Assembly (NCBI RefSeq): GCF_003075075.1
Contig: NZ_QCYM01000016.1
Span: 45,663 to 109,662, forward strand
DNA from: Labrenzia sp. 011
GTDB lineage: Bacteria; Pseudomonadota; Alphaproteobacteria; Rhizobiales; Stappiaceae
Direction: 5' to 3'
DNA: 64,000 nt
Shown here: in pieces, positions 47,183-55,338 of the stretch
Numbering within the stretch: the stretch's first letter is position 1
Layout: each line of letters begins with the position of its first letter
Position numbers and translations under genes: made by a program
The notes under the pieces: generated by a model
What the model was told of the DNA's origin: nothing
Databases searched by the model: none
Seen by the model: only the letters and a program-made list of their open reading frames with translations

Positions 47183-48070
47183 TTAAATCCGCTGCAGGGC
47201 CAGTCTCAATTGTCCTTGTGTTTCGGCCAGCAACGTTTCGGCTCGGTCGAGGGATGGTACCCCTCTCGCCAGCAATATTGCCGGCTTGACCGCCCAATTC
47301 GATTTTTCCAGTTGCCGTTGAGCGGTACCTTCATCCACATCGGCAATGCGGCTCACCATCGACGTTGCGCGCGCGCGAAGTTTTGTATTGTCCGCGACCA
47401 GATTGACCATCATGCCGTCATAAACGTGACCAAGGCGCACCCCCATGAGAGTGGACATGGTGTTGAGTGCCGCCTTTTGAGCCGTGCCAGCCCCAAGGCG
47501 GGTCGACCCGGCAACGATCTCGGGCGGCGTGTCGAGAAGTACCGCGACATCTGCGTGTTTGAAGATCTCCGCATCCGGCCGGTTCGCGATACAGATTGTT
47601 TTCGCCCCGGCGGCACGCGCCTTCTTCGCGAAGGCCAGCGGATAGGGCGTGGTGCCGCTCGCGGTGACGGTTATCACCACGTCCGCGGATCTTACGGCAG
47701 AGGCATCCGCTAAAGCAGCTTGCGATAGATCCTCGGTATGGCCGGGCATGCGGCCGTCCACCGGGACGCCTCCAGCCATGAAAAAAACGATCTGATCCGC
47801 CGAAAGGCCATAGGTCCCGGTGATCTCCGCCGCATCCGCGAGAGCCATCAGACCGGAAGACCCGGCGGCGGCGTATACCAGCCGCCCACCTTCCCCGACA
47901 GCACGCGCCATCAGGTCGCCCCCCGCGACCAGATCATCGAGGATATTCTCGACAGCCTTTAAGGCCGCCTGCTGCCCGGACAGGATCGCAGCGGCGACGT
48001 CCGCACCCGAACGGATGTCGAGTTCCTTCGCATTCTCATGCAATGTCTCTGTCTGCGGCAGATCCGGCAT
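47183..48070 (-). CDS. murQ: N-acetylmuramic acid 6-phosphate etherase
   Basis: A 295-residue SIS-domain enzyme that splits the lactyl ether of MurNAc-6-P to GlcNAc-6-P and D-lactate. Family landmarks are RLVYAAAGSSGLMALADAAE, the FFMAGG loop, DVVITVTASGTTPYPLAFAK and TRLGAGTAQKAALNTMSTL, and the C-terminal AILLARGVPSLDRAETLL is retained. ATG 48070 is preferred; ATG 48100 would add ten residues and has a weaker site. It is the first gene of the importer operon and divergent from the BadF-type kinase, sharing its control region. Confidence 0.9.
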   Translation of the reverse strand: MPDLPQTETLHENAKELDIRSGADVAAAILSGQQAALKAVENILDDLVAGGDLMARAVGEGGRLVYAAAGSSGLMALADAAEITGTYGLSADQIVFFMAGGVPVDGRMPGHTEDLSQAALADASAVRSADVVITVTASGTTPYPLAFAKKARAAGAKTICIANRPDAEIFKHADVAVLLDTPPEIVAGSTRLGAGTAQKAALNTMSTLMGVRLGHVYDGMMVNLVADNTKLRARATSMVSRIADVDEGTAQRQLEKSNWAVKPAILLARGVPSLDRAETLLAETQGQLRLALQRI

Positions 48071-48113
48071 TAACCTAGGCACTCCTGTCAGCGAACCCAT
48101 TTAATGCCATTGA

Positions 48114-48223
48114 AATACCTTTTGTCTACCATTTATTTCCTAGAGCTGCTTCATGACCAAATTTCACGCAAAAATGACAGAATTTCTGACTTTTCTTTTG
48201 GCAATTGGTATTGTAAAGGTATT
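48114..48223. promoter_or_regulatory. divergent operator pair of the amino-sugar locus
   Basis: An 18-base motif occurs twice in the murQ/kinase intergenic region: TGGTAGACAAAAGGTATT on the minus strand (48114-48131) and TGGTATTGTAAAGGTATT on the plus strand (48206-48223), each reading toward its own gene. Both contain GGTA(T/G) elements 11 bases apart, one helical turn. The plus copy overlaps the kinase ribosome site (AAAGG, 6 bases before ATG). The GntR protein at 49113 is the likely binder. Confidence 0.55.
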
Positions 48224-48225
48224 TT

Positions 48226-49116
48226 ATGAGCAGCCCACTCTCAACATATCGCATCGGGATCGATGGCGGCGGGACACATTGCAGGTTCGCCCTGACCACT
48301 CCCGGCGGCCGTCACGAGTGCGTGTTGGGCAGCGCAAATGTCCATACGGATTTCAAAGGCACCATGGAAGTCTTGAAAGCAGGGCTCAACGAACTGGCGG
48401 ATGCAGCAGGTCTCCCGAGAGAACGTCTCGGTGCAGTGCCTTCCTATGCCGGCCTGGCGGGTGTTACCGATGAGACGGCGGCAGACGAGATCCGCCATGC
48501 GCTCCAGATGGATTGCCTGATTGTCGCGGATGACAGGCCAAGCGCCGTTGCCGGTGCTCTTGACCGTGCCGACGGAACCGTCGCTGGGGTCGGTACGGGT
48601 TCCTTTCTGGCCCGGCAGTTCGCGGAGGAAGTCACGCTGCTTGGCGGATATGGCGCGGATCTTGGCGATGAGGCCTCCGGCTGCTGGCTCGGCAAGCAAC
48701 TGCTTGTCAGGCTGCTTCATTGTCGTGACGGCTTGAAACCGGATAGCCCGCTCATCTCGGAAATCTGGTCGGAATTCGACAACCGTGTCAGCGCGGTCCT
48801 GAAGTACGCCAGAGAGGCTACGCCTTCCGGATTTGCAGGGCTGGCACCGCGTTTGGTCGACGCTGCCCAGTCCGGCGACCCGAACGGTCTCGAACTCATG
48901 AAACTTGGCGCAGCCTATATCGAAAAGTGTCTCTCCGCCCTCGGCAGGCCTGAAGGTGAATCCATTTGTCTTATCGGGGGGCTTGGCAAACACTATGCGG
49001 GATATCTTTCCGGGCAGGTTGCAGCCTGTCTTAGCGAGCCGAAAGGCACAGCGCTTGACGGTGCGCTGCTTCTTGCGGAGACATCTTCAAAGCGGATACA
49101 GCGGGCGGCTTTATGA
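48226..49116 (+). CDS. BadF/BadG-type amino-sugar kinase (GlcNAc/MurNAc kinase)
   Basis: A 296-residue ASKHA-fold kinase: phosphate-1 motif YRIGIDGGGTHCRFAL, DDRPSAVAGAL, the adenosine-side GTVAGVGTGSFLARQF, YGADLGDEASGCWLG and a C-terminal ICLIGGLGKHYAGYLSG. This branch includes GlcNAc kinases and the MurNAc/GlcNAc kinase MurK of Clostridium. Next to MurQ, a MurK-like role giving MurNAc-6-P and GlcNAc-6-P is likely. It opens the plus-strand operon kinase-GntR-SIS-nagA and overlaps the GntR gene by ATGA. Confidence 0.88.
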   Translation: MSSPLSTYRIGIDGGGTHCRFALTTPGGRHECVLGSANVHTDFKGTMEVLKAGLNELADAAGLPRERLGAVPSYAGLAGVTDETAADEIRHALQMDCLIVADDRPSAVAGALDRADGTVAGVGTGSFLARQFAEEVTLLGGYGADLGDEASGCWLGKQLLVRLLHCRDGLKPDSPLISEIWSEFDNRVSAVLKYAREATPSGFAGLAPRLVDAAQSGDPNGLELMKLGAAYIEKCLSALGRPEGESICLIGGLGKHYAGYLSGQVAACLSEPKGTALDGALLLAETSSKRIQRAAL

Positions 49117-49871
49117 CGATTGAGGAATATCTGAGACCGGAAAGCTGGATGGACGGTGCACAGGGCCCGCGCTATGTTCAGCTGCGCAAGCGCCTCGAAG
49201 ACAGCATCAGCCAAGGGGTTCTCGGCTCCAGTGCACCCTTGCCCGCCGAACGGGAAATCGCTTCGATTACCGGGTTGTCGCGCGTCACTGTCAGACGCGC
49301 CATGCAGGAGCTGGTCGACAAGGGCATCATTATTCAGCGGCAGGGCTCCGGGAGCTTTGTTTCCGACGGGACGCCAAAGGTTGAACAATCTCTCTCTCGC
49401 CTCACGTCCTTTACCGAGGACATGGTGCAACGCGGCCTGACAACGACAATCCAGTGGCTGGAGCGCGGTCTCTTCAAACCGTCTCTCGACGAAGTTGTCG
49501 CCCTGGCGCTTTCTTCCGGCGAACAGGTGGCGCGGGTCGCCCGATTGCGCCTGGCGAATGACAAACCGATGGCAATCGAACGAGCTTCGATACCGTCCGA
49601 TATCCTGCCAGACCCGGGCGCGGTCGAAACCTCGCTCTATGAAGTGCTCGATCGGGACGGAAATCGACCTGAACGCGCGCTGCAGAAAATTTCTGCGATC
49701 AATCTGGGAAGTGCAGACGCGGACCTTCTTGGTGTGGATGCGGGTGCAGCGGGCCTTCGCATCGAACGAACATCCTATCTTTCCAACCGCCGCGTCGTTG
49801 AATTCACGCGTTCCGTCTACCGGGGAGACGCTTACGATTTCGTGGCCGAGTTGCAACTTTCAAAAAGCTGA
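49113..49871 (+). CDS. GntR/HutC-type regulator (NagR/NagQ-like)
   Basis: A 252-residue regulator with an N-terminal GntR winged helix (YVQLRKRLEDSISQGVLGSS, LPAEREIASITGLSRVTVRRAM) and a C-terminal UTRA effector domain (RLRLANDKPMAIERASIPSD, VEFTRSVYRGDAYDFVAEL). HutC-type members with this context, such as NagQ and NagR, sense GlcNAc-6-P or GlcN-6-P. It is embedded in the catabolic operon and probably controls both the plus-strand operon and the divergent murQ/importer operon through the repeated motif at 48114-48223. Confidence 0.92.
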   Translation: MTIEEYLRPESWMDGAQGPRYVQLRKRLEDSISQGVLGSSAPLPAEREIASITGLSRVTVRRAMQELVDKGIIIQRQGSGSFVSDGTPKVEQSLSRLTSFTEDMVQRGLTTTIQWLERGLFKPSLDEVVALALSSGEQVARVARLRLANDKPMAIERASIPSDILPDPGAVETSLYEVLDRDGNRPERALQKISAINLGSADADLLGVDAGAAGLRIERTSYLSNRRVVEFTRSVYRGDAYDFVAELQLSKS

Positions 49872-49919
49872 CGGGCGCCAGGACCCTGTCGCAGGAACTT
49901 AAGGCAATCAGGGGTTTTC

Positions 49920-50948
49920 ATGTCACCACAAACAAAAATGCGCCAGGAAATCCTCGAGGTCCCTGCCGCCGTGGACCGACTCCTTCGCGAAGGTGGAGAA
50001 GACATCGCCAAGGCTGCCAAAGCCGTGCGTGATCTTGGTCCCGCCTTCGGCATCACTGTCGCGCGCGGATCTTCCGACCATGTCTGCACCTTTTTCAAGT
50101 ATGCCGCAGAGATCATGGCAGGCCTGCCTGTCGCGTCGGTTGGGCCATCGATCGCTTCGCTCTACAAGGCACCTCTTAAACTCTCTGGCAGTATCTGCAT
50201 TGGTGTCTCACAGTCAGGCAAAAGCCCGGATATCGTTGAAATGACCAGGTCAGCAGGTGCGAGCGGCGCCATGACGATTGGCATCAGCAACAATACAAAC
50301 TCCGACCTTGCCAGGGTCTCGCATCACACGCTTGATATCCATGCCGGTCCGGAACTCAGCGTTGCCGCCACCAAGACGTTCGTGACCTCCGCCACCGCTG
50401 TCTTGCTTTTGCTGGCCAACTGGACAGACGACCGGGCCTTGCTTGAAGCGCTGAGGGGTCTGCCCGGCAGACTGGAAGAGGCTGCCGGACTTGACTGGCC
50501 CGAGGTTCGCGAAGCGATCGGTGTTCATTCCTCGCTGTTCACGCTAGGGCGCGGTCAGGTGCTTGCGATTTCCAATGAAGCCGCGCTCAAGTTCAAGGAA
50601 ACGTGCCAGCTTCATGCTGAAAGCTATTCCTCCGCAGAGGTTTTGCACGGACCTGTGTCAATTGTCGGAGAGGGCTTCCCGATCCTGTGTTTTGCGATCG
50701 AAGATGCTGCCGAACAGGCGCTCGCGGCAACCGCTGATAAGGTCGCCGCAATGGGCGCCAAGGTCTTTGCCACCAGCCGGTTGGTCTCAAAAGCCAATAA
50801 ACTGACTTCAGTGCGGACCGGGCATCCCCTGACCGACGCACTGTCACTGATCGTGTCCTTCTACTGCATGGTCGAGGCCTTCGCGACAAGCCGCAACATC
50901 GATCCAGACGCTCCGCGCCACCTGAACAAGGTTACGGAGACAGTATGA
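49920..50948 (+). CDS. SIS-domain glucosamine-6-phosphate deaminase (NagB-II type)
   Basis: A 342-residue double-SIS protein equivalent to the isomerase half of GlmS without its glutaminase domain. ARGSSDHVCTFFKYAAE, GVSQSGKSPDIVEM, AISNEAALKFKETC and the AESYSSAEVLHGP segment carry the sugar-phosphate and catalytic residues. Such NagB-II enzymes convert GlcN-6-P to fructose-6-P and ammonia. It lies between the GntR and nagA genes, overlapping nagA by ATGA, so it performs the step after deacetylation. No NagB of the classical type is in the window. Confidence 0.9.
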   Translation: MSPQTKMRQEILEVPAAVDRLLREGGEDIAKAAKAVRDLGPAFGITVARGSSDHVCTFFKYAAEIMAGLPVASVGPSIASLYKAPLKLSGSICIGVSQSGKSPDIVEMTRSAGASGAMTIGISNNTNSDLARVSHHTLDIHAGPELSVAATKTFVTSATAVLLLLANWTDDRALLEALRGLPGRLEEAAGLDWPEVREAIGVHSSLFTLGRGQVLAISNEAALKFKETCQLHAESYSSAEVLHGPVSIVGEGFPILCFAIEDAAEQALAATADKVAAMGAKVFATSRLVSKANKLTSVRTGHPLTDALSLIVSFYCMVEAFATSRNIDPDAPRHLNKVTETV

Positions 50949-52117
50949 CCGGTGAGAAGACCGCCTTCACGGGTGCGGACATCTTTGACGGAACCGTTTT
51001 TCATCGAAATGGATCGCTGCTGTGCGAGGACGGCAGGGTTCTTGGGATCGTTCCTGTCGCAGATGTTCCAGCCGAGGCTCGTGTCATCCGGTCGGAAGGC
51101 GGTATTCTTGCACCAGGATATGTCGATCTGCAGGTGAATGGCGGCGGTGGCCGGATGTTTAACGATGCGCCATCGCTTGAGACGCTGGAAAAGATGGCTC
51201 AGGCCCACGCGAGCATCGGGGCCACCTCCATTCTTCCAACCCTCATCACCGATACGCCTGGCCACACGGAACTGGCCATCAGGGCCGTTCAGGACGCCGT
51301 CCAGGCGGGGGTACCGGGCATAGCGGGACTTCATATGGAAGGACCTCATCTCGCCGTCACGCGAAAAGGCGCGCATGACGCAAACCTCATCCGGCAAATG
51401 GAAACCTTCGATCTTGATCAGTTGATCAATGCCGCGGCGAGGCTGCCTGTCCTGAAGATAACACTCGCACCAGAAAGCGCTTCGAACGCCCAGATTCGGC
51501 AGTTGACTGATGCAGGCATTCTCGTGTCGCTTGGACATACGGACAGTGGTTTTGAGGCGTGCCGGGAAGCCGTGGATGCGGGAGCCAGATGCGTCACCCA
51601 TCTTTTCAACGCCCAAAGCCAGCTTGGTAATCGGGAGCCTGGCGTCGTGGGCGCGGCAATTCGGCTCGGAGAACTCTCCGCCGGACTGATCGCGGACGGA
51701 ATTCATGTTCATCCCGGCTCGATGGCGATTGCGCTCGGTGCAAAGCAAGGCCCAGGAAGGGTTTTTCTTGTCAGCGACGCGATGGCAACCGCCGGGACGG
51801 ATCTTGCCCGGTTCACGCTTAACGGCCGGGAAATCCGGCGCGAGGCGAACCGATTGACGCTGGCAGACGGAACACTGGCCGGAGCGCATCTGGACCTGAC
51901 GACAGCGATCCGCAATCTCGTTGAACTGTGCGGAACACCTCTGGAAACCGCCCTTGCCATGGCAACTTCCGTTCCGGCCCACATCATCGGCAAGGACGGC
52001 ACCATAGGGACGCTTGCCCCGGGGGCGAGATGCGACATGGTCATGCTTTCAGGAGATCTGAAGCTTGTTTCGGTCTTTCAGGCCGGCGTGAAATTAACCA
52101 CTGTATCAACGACCTGA
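50945..52117 (+). CDS. nagA: N-acetylglucosamine-6-phosphate deacetylase
   Basis: A 390-residue amidohydrolase that removes acetate from GlcNAc-6-P. GYVDLQVNGGGG is the usual NagA variant of the first metal motif. HMEGPHLA (metal Glu), SLGHTDSGFEA and THLFNAQSQLGNREPG (His ligands), and the catalytic Asp in LVSDAMATAGT are all present, as is the C-terminal GTLAPGARCDMVML. It closes the plus-strand operon. Its 3' end overlaps the convergent cutC gene by 12 bases. Confidence 0.95.
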   Translation: MTGEKTAFTGADIFDGTVFHRNGSLLCEDGRVLGIVPVADVPAEARVIRSEGGILAPGYVDLQVNGGGGRMFNDAPSLETLEKMAQAHASIGATSILPTLITDTPGHTELAIRAVQDAVQAGVPGIAGLHMEGPHLAVTRKGAHDANLIRQMETFDLDQLINAAARLPVLKITLAPESASNAQIRQLTDAGILVSLGHTDSGFEACREAVDAGARCVTHLFNAQSQLGNREPGVVGAAIRLGELSAGLIADGIHVHPGSMAIALGAKQGPGRVFLVSDAMATAGTDLARFTLNGREIRREANRLTLADGTLAGAHLDLTTAIRNLVELCGTPLETALAMATSVPAHIIGKDGTIGTLAPGARCDMVMLSGDLKLVSVFQAGVKLTTVSTT

Positions 52118-52849
52118 AACAGCGGCCTTCAGACGGCGCACGTTTTTCTCTGACACAGACTTTGGCGAAACGGCACTGAAGCCAAGGTCTACTAGCCGCG
52201 TGGATGGTGTACTTACCGGAACAGCTGCAGAGGCGTGAACTTCCCTGGCGCCGGTCGCCGAAAGGATCGTCGAGACATTCTCGGGCGTCACGCCGGAACC
52301 CGGCATAATGGTAAGCCCGCCCGACGCAGACCCAGCCTTCACCAGACAGCTGATGTCGCTCAGCGCATCGATTGCCTTCGCCCCTCCGCCAGAGGTGAGT
52401 ATCCGCTCGAAACCAAGTTGCCGGACCGGATCGAGAATACTCAGCCGTTCGGGCAGCAGATCTACGACTCTGTGGAGTGTTTTCCCAAGTCCTTGCGCAG
52501 CTGTGCATAGTCGTCGCATGGCTTCGAAATCGAGCCCGGTATCATCTCCTGCTCCGAAAACCACACCGGCCAATCCCATCTCCCGGACCTGAGCGATTTC
52601 CTTTTCCATCCCCGCGAGTTCAACCGGGTCATACCTGAATCCGCCATCCCGCGGTCTGACCATGACATAAACGGGCACGGGAGAGGCACACGCGGCCTCC
52701 AGCAGAGCAAGGGAAGGCGACAAGCCACCAACCTGCAACGCAGAACAAAGCTCAATCCTGTCTGCACCGCCTTTTACCGCGGCATTCAGTCCGGCATGGG
52801 TATCAACGCAGATTTCCAGGCAGCTCCCGGCAGCATGCTGTCGCGTCAT
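52106..52849 (-). CDS. cutC: CutC family TIM-barrel protein
   Basis: A 247-residue CutC homologue: LEICVDTHAGLNAAVKGGAD, RIELCSALQVGGLSPSLALL, VYVMVRPRDGGFRYD and ILTSGGGAKAIDALS are family signatures. It is named for copper homeostasis, but the evidence for that is weak. Here it overlaps a ROK kinase gene (ATGA) and converges on nagA, and no copper gene is present, so a sugar-related function is more likely. The cytoplasmic location follows from the lack of a signal peptide. Confidence 0.9.
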   Translation of the reverse strand: MTRQHAAGSCLEICVDTHAGLNAAVKGGADRIELCSALQVGGLSPSLALLEAACASPVPVYVMVRPRDGGFRYDPVELAGMEKEIAQVREMGLAGVVFGAGDDTGLDFEAMRRLCTAAQGLGKTLHRVVDLLPERLSILDPVRQLGFERILTSGGGAKAIDALSDISCLVKAGSASGGLTIMPGSGVTPENVSTILSATGAREVHASAAVPVSTPSTRLVDLGFSAVSPKSVSEKNVRRLKAAVSGR

Positions 52850-53763
52850 GCGGTGTTGACTTCAGATTTAAGGAGGCTGAGCCGCTCCCGGGAGAAGATC
52901 GCAGCACCAATGATCGCGCTGTTGGCGCCGACTGACGCCTTGGCAAAGCGTGGCGCGTGCTTCGGCGCAAGAATTCTGAACCACATTTCAGTATGAAGCG
53001 CGCTGACTAGACTGGTATCCGAAACCAGTCCACCTCCCAGCACGATAATGGATGGATCGACGGTGTTGACCAGATTGGCCAGTGCTCCACAGACTATATC
53101 CAGATAAAGGTCCACGGTGTCCAGCGCAGCACTTTCGCCGGCGCACCAGCCGTCCAGAATGTCAAAGCTGCTCTTGTCCTCGCCTGCTAGAAATCCGTGC
53201 AAGCGCTCCAGCCCCCGTGCGCCGCCAAAAAGATCAACGCATCCGATCTCGCCACAGCCGCAGGTCCAACGAGGCAGAACCTTGCCAGTCCGCATGGCGC
53301 CGGCGGGACCGTGGCCCCATTCTCCCGCCACCATGGTTCTGCCTTCAAGGATCCTGCCATCCAGGACGATCGCTCCACCAATCCCTGTTCTCGGAATCAG
53401 GGCAAGTACCGAAGAGTGCCCGACCCCTGCGCCATTATGCGCTTCCGCCAACCCAAACGCCTTCGCGTCATTAGTCAAAAAGACTGGCTTGCCGATCAAA
53501 CCAGTCAGATCATCTCTCAGGGGTTTGCCTGAGAGACAGGGAATATTAGCCGCTCTCACAGACCCCTGGTTCGGGTCTACCAGCCCTGCAATGGAAAGCC
53601 CCAGCGCCCGAGCATCATTTGGAACCTGATCCGCGACAGCGCTCAGGAAAGCCTGATAATCCCGAGTTGGTGTTTCTATCCTGACGCAGGCGCCGACATC
53701 ACCAGCGCCCTCCACTGAACCACAAGCAATCTTCGACCCACCTATATCAAATGCGCAAATCAT
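52846..53763 (-). CDS. ROK family sugar kinase
   Basis: A 305-residue ROK protein: N-terminal phosphate motif CAFDIGGSKIACGSV, FLTNDAKAFGLAEAHNGAG with the catalytic Asp, RTGIGGAIVLDG, EWGHGP and the zinc motif CGCGEIGCVDLFGG. No helix-turn-helix is present, so it is a kinase rather than a repressor. Candidates are GlcNAc, ManNAc or glucose kinase. With the BadF-type kinase nearby, the locus has two sugar kinases of different folds, perhaps for two imported sugars. It leads the two-gene ROK-cutC operon. Confidence 0.92.
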   Translation of the reverse strand: MICAFDIGGSKIACGSVEGAGDVGACVRIETPTRDYQAFLSAVADQVPNDARALGLSIAGLVDPNQGSVRAANIPCLSGKPLRDDLTGLIGKPVFLTNDAKAFGLAEAHNGAGVGHSSVLALIPRTGIGGAIVLDGRILEGRTMVAGEWGHGPAGAMRTGKVLPRWTCGCGEIGCVDLFGGARGLERLHGFLAGEDKSSFDILDGWCAGESAALDTVDLYLDIVCGALANLVNTVDPSIIVLGGGLVSDTSLVSALHTEMWFRILAPKHAPRFAKASVGANSAIIGAAIFSRERLSLLKSEVNTA

Positions 53764-53915
53764 GAAGGTCTTTACTCAAAGCGATGGACCGGTGCGATTG
53801 AGATCGACCACGGCGGTTCCGATGCAAAGATCTAATCTGCCTCGAAGACGATTGAAAGTGAATAGCCCCGCGGGGATTGCCAACTTGTTGATCTGGTTTC
53901 GGTTTGGTTGATCGC

Positions 53916-54374
53916 GGCTTTGGTGCATGAATAAGAATTCAATGATTTCTGCTTATTCGGTTGCGATCGAAACCAACTTGATTGGTCCAGCATGCCGTAT
54001 AAACATAACGCCAGTCGCCGCCATCACATCGGCAAGATGAAGTTCAAGGTAACGAACTGGGCGGAGTATGAGGTGGGCCTTCGCCGCCGCGGTAGTTGAC
54101 CCTTTGGATGACGCCGGAAGCTTTGGCGGGCTGGACTGCCCCGCATCGCAAGACGCGTGGAGGCCAGCCGCTTTACTCTGATCTGGCCATTGAGACGACG
54201 TTGATGCTGGGTATGGCATTCGGCCTGCGACTGCGCCAAAGCGAAGGTCTTTTAAGTTCGGTGCTTGCGCTGATGGGACTGGATCTGCCTGTGCCCGATC
54301 ACACGACACTCAGTCGGTGGGCAAGAACCTGGATGCCATCTGTCGAGCGACGGGCTGCGCCAGATGCACCGCTG
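53916..54374 (+). pseudogene. decayed IS5-family transposase (second type)
   Basis: ATG 53992 opens a frame MPYKHNASRRHHIGKMKFKV (continuing NWAEYEVGLRRRGS) that hits TGA. After a one-base deletion at about 54095 it resumes as LTLWMTPEALAGWTAPHRKT (continuing RGGQPLYSDLAIET) and ends near PDAPL with no DDE domain. This is the N-terminal third of an IS5-type transposase different from the one at 33661. A possible left terminal repeat begins GGCTTTGGTGCATGAAT at 53916. The 3' part has been replaced by a chromosomal gene remnant. Confidence 0.8.
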
Positions 54375-54463
54375 AGATCATCCGGACCTTCACCTCCGAC
54401 GAGGTGACGGAAGACAATCTCATCCAGGCGATTTCCGGCATCATTCCCGACAAGGTGGCCTGA
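54375..54463 (+). pseudogene. 3' remnant of a gene, possibly a sugar ABC ATPase tail
   Basis: About 29 codons, EIIRTFTSDEVTEDNLIQAI then SGIIPDKVA, end in a TGA that overlaps the next ATG (54463). The pattern (R-x-F-T-x-D-E-x-T-E-x-N-L-I-x-A-x-x-G) resembles the extreme C-terminus of RbsA-type ATPases. The 5' part is missing and replaced by IS debris, so the dehydrogenase and ThuA genes downstream have lost their original promoter and importer genes. The family guess is weak. Confidence 0.45.
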
Positions 54464-55338
54464 TGCGGGTCGGATTTGGGGGACTTGGCCGGATGGGCGT
54501 GCGCATGGCCGCCAATCTGGCCCGAGCGGGAAACGAGGTCATCGCCTGGAACCGGACGGCGGAAAAGGCGGAGTCCTTCGCCAGTGCACACGGTGCCTCC
54601 AGCGCGGCAACGCCCCGCGCGCTCGCCGAACAATCGGACGTGGTCATATCGATGCTGGCGGACGACGACGCCGTCGATGCAGTCTACTCCGGTCCGGACG
54701 GGTTCCTGAAGGCGGCCGGCGGCGCAAAGGTCTTCGCCGAAATGGGCACCATCTCTGTCCGGAAAACCCTGGAGCTCCATGAAGTCATGACGGCCTCCGG
54801 ACTCCAGTTCGTCGATGCGCCGGTCTCCGGGGCAACCCAGGCAGCTGAAGCCGCACAGCTGCTGATCATGGCGGGCGCCGCGGCCGGCAGCACGCCGGAC
54901 CTCGAACCGTTGTTCGAAGATATGGGCAAACGGACGATCTGGCTGGGCAAAGCCGGCGCAGGCGCCGCCATGAAACTCGGCGTCAACATGCTGATCCACG
55001 GACTCAATCAGACCCTTGCTGAAGCTTTGTCGCTCACGACTGCAGCGGGGATCGATCCGGAAGCCGCCTACGAGGTACTGGAGAACTCCGCCGTCGCCGC
55101 CCCCGTCCTTTCCTACCGCAAGGGGCTCTACCTCGATGAAGCTGCCCACGATATCAGCTTCACCGTGGCGCTTGCCCGCAAGGATGTTGGTCTTGCGCTC
55201 GACCTTGCCCGCGCCAGCGGCGTGGTGATGCCCCAGGCGGAGCTCAACCAGGCGGTCCTGAAGGCCGCCGGCGACGCCGGCTACGACGCACGCGACATGG
55301 CGTCCATCCTGTCATTTGTGAAAAGAGGTCTGAAATGA
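54463..55338 (+). CDS. NAD(P)-dependent beta-hydroxyacid dehydrogenase (HIBADH-like)
   Basis: A 291-residue enzyme of the 3-hydroxyisobutyrate/tartronate-semialdehyde family: Rossmann start VGFGGLGRMGVRMAANLARA, substrate loop FVDAPVSGATQAAEAAQLLI, catalytic Lys segment GKAGAGAAMKLGVNML and the DVGLALDLAR helix. It reduces or oxidises small beta-hydroxyacids. Its ATG overlaps the stop of the truncated upstream gene and its stop overlaps thuA (ATGA on both sides), so it is a surviving piece of a sugar operon. Expression now depends on whatever promoter lies in the IS debris. Confidence 0.9.
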   Translation: MRVGFGGLGRMGVRMAANLARAGNEVIAWNRTAEKAESFASAHGASSAATPRALAEQSDVVISMLADDDAVDAVYSGPDGFLKAAGGAKVFAEMGTISVRKTLELHEVMTASGLQFVDAPVSGATQAAEAAQLLIMAGAAAGSTPDLEPLFEDMGKRTIWLGKAGAGAAMKLGVNMLIHGLNQTLAEALSLTTAAGIDPEAAYEVLENSAVAAPVLSYRKGLYLDEAAHDISFTVALARKDVGLALDLARASGVVMPQAELNQAVLKAAGDAGYDARDMASILSFVKRGLK

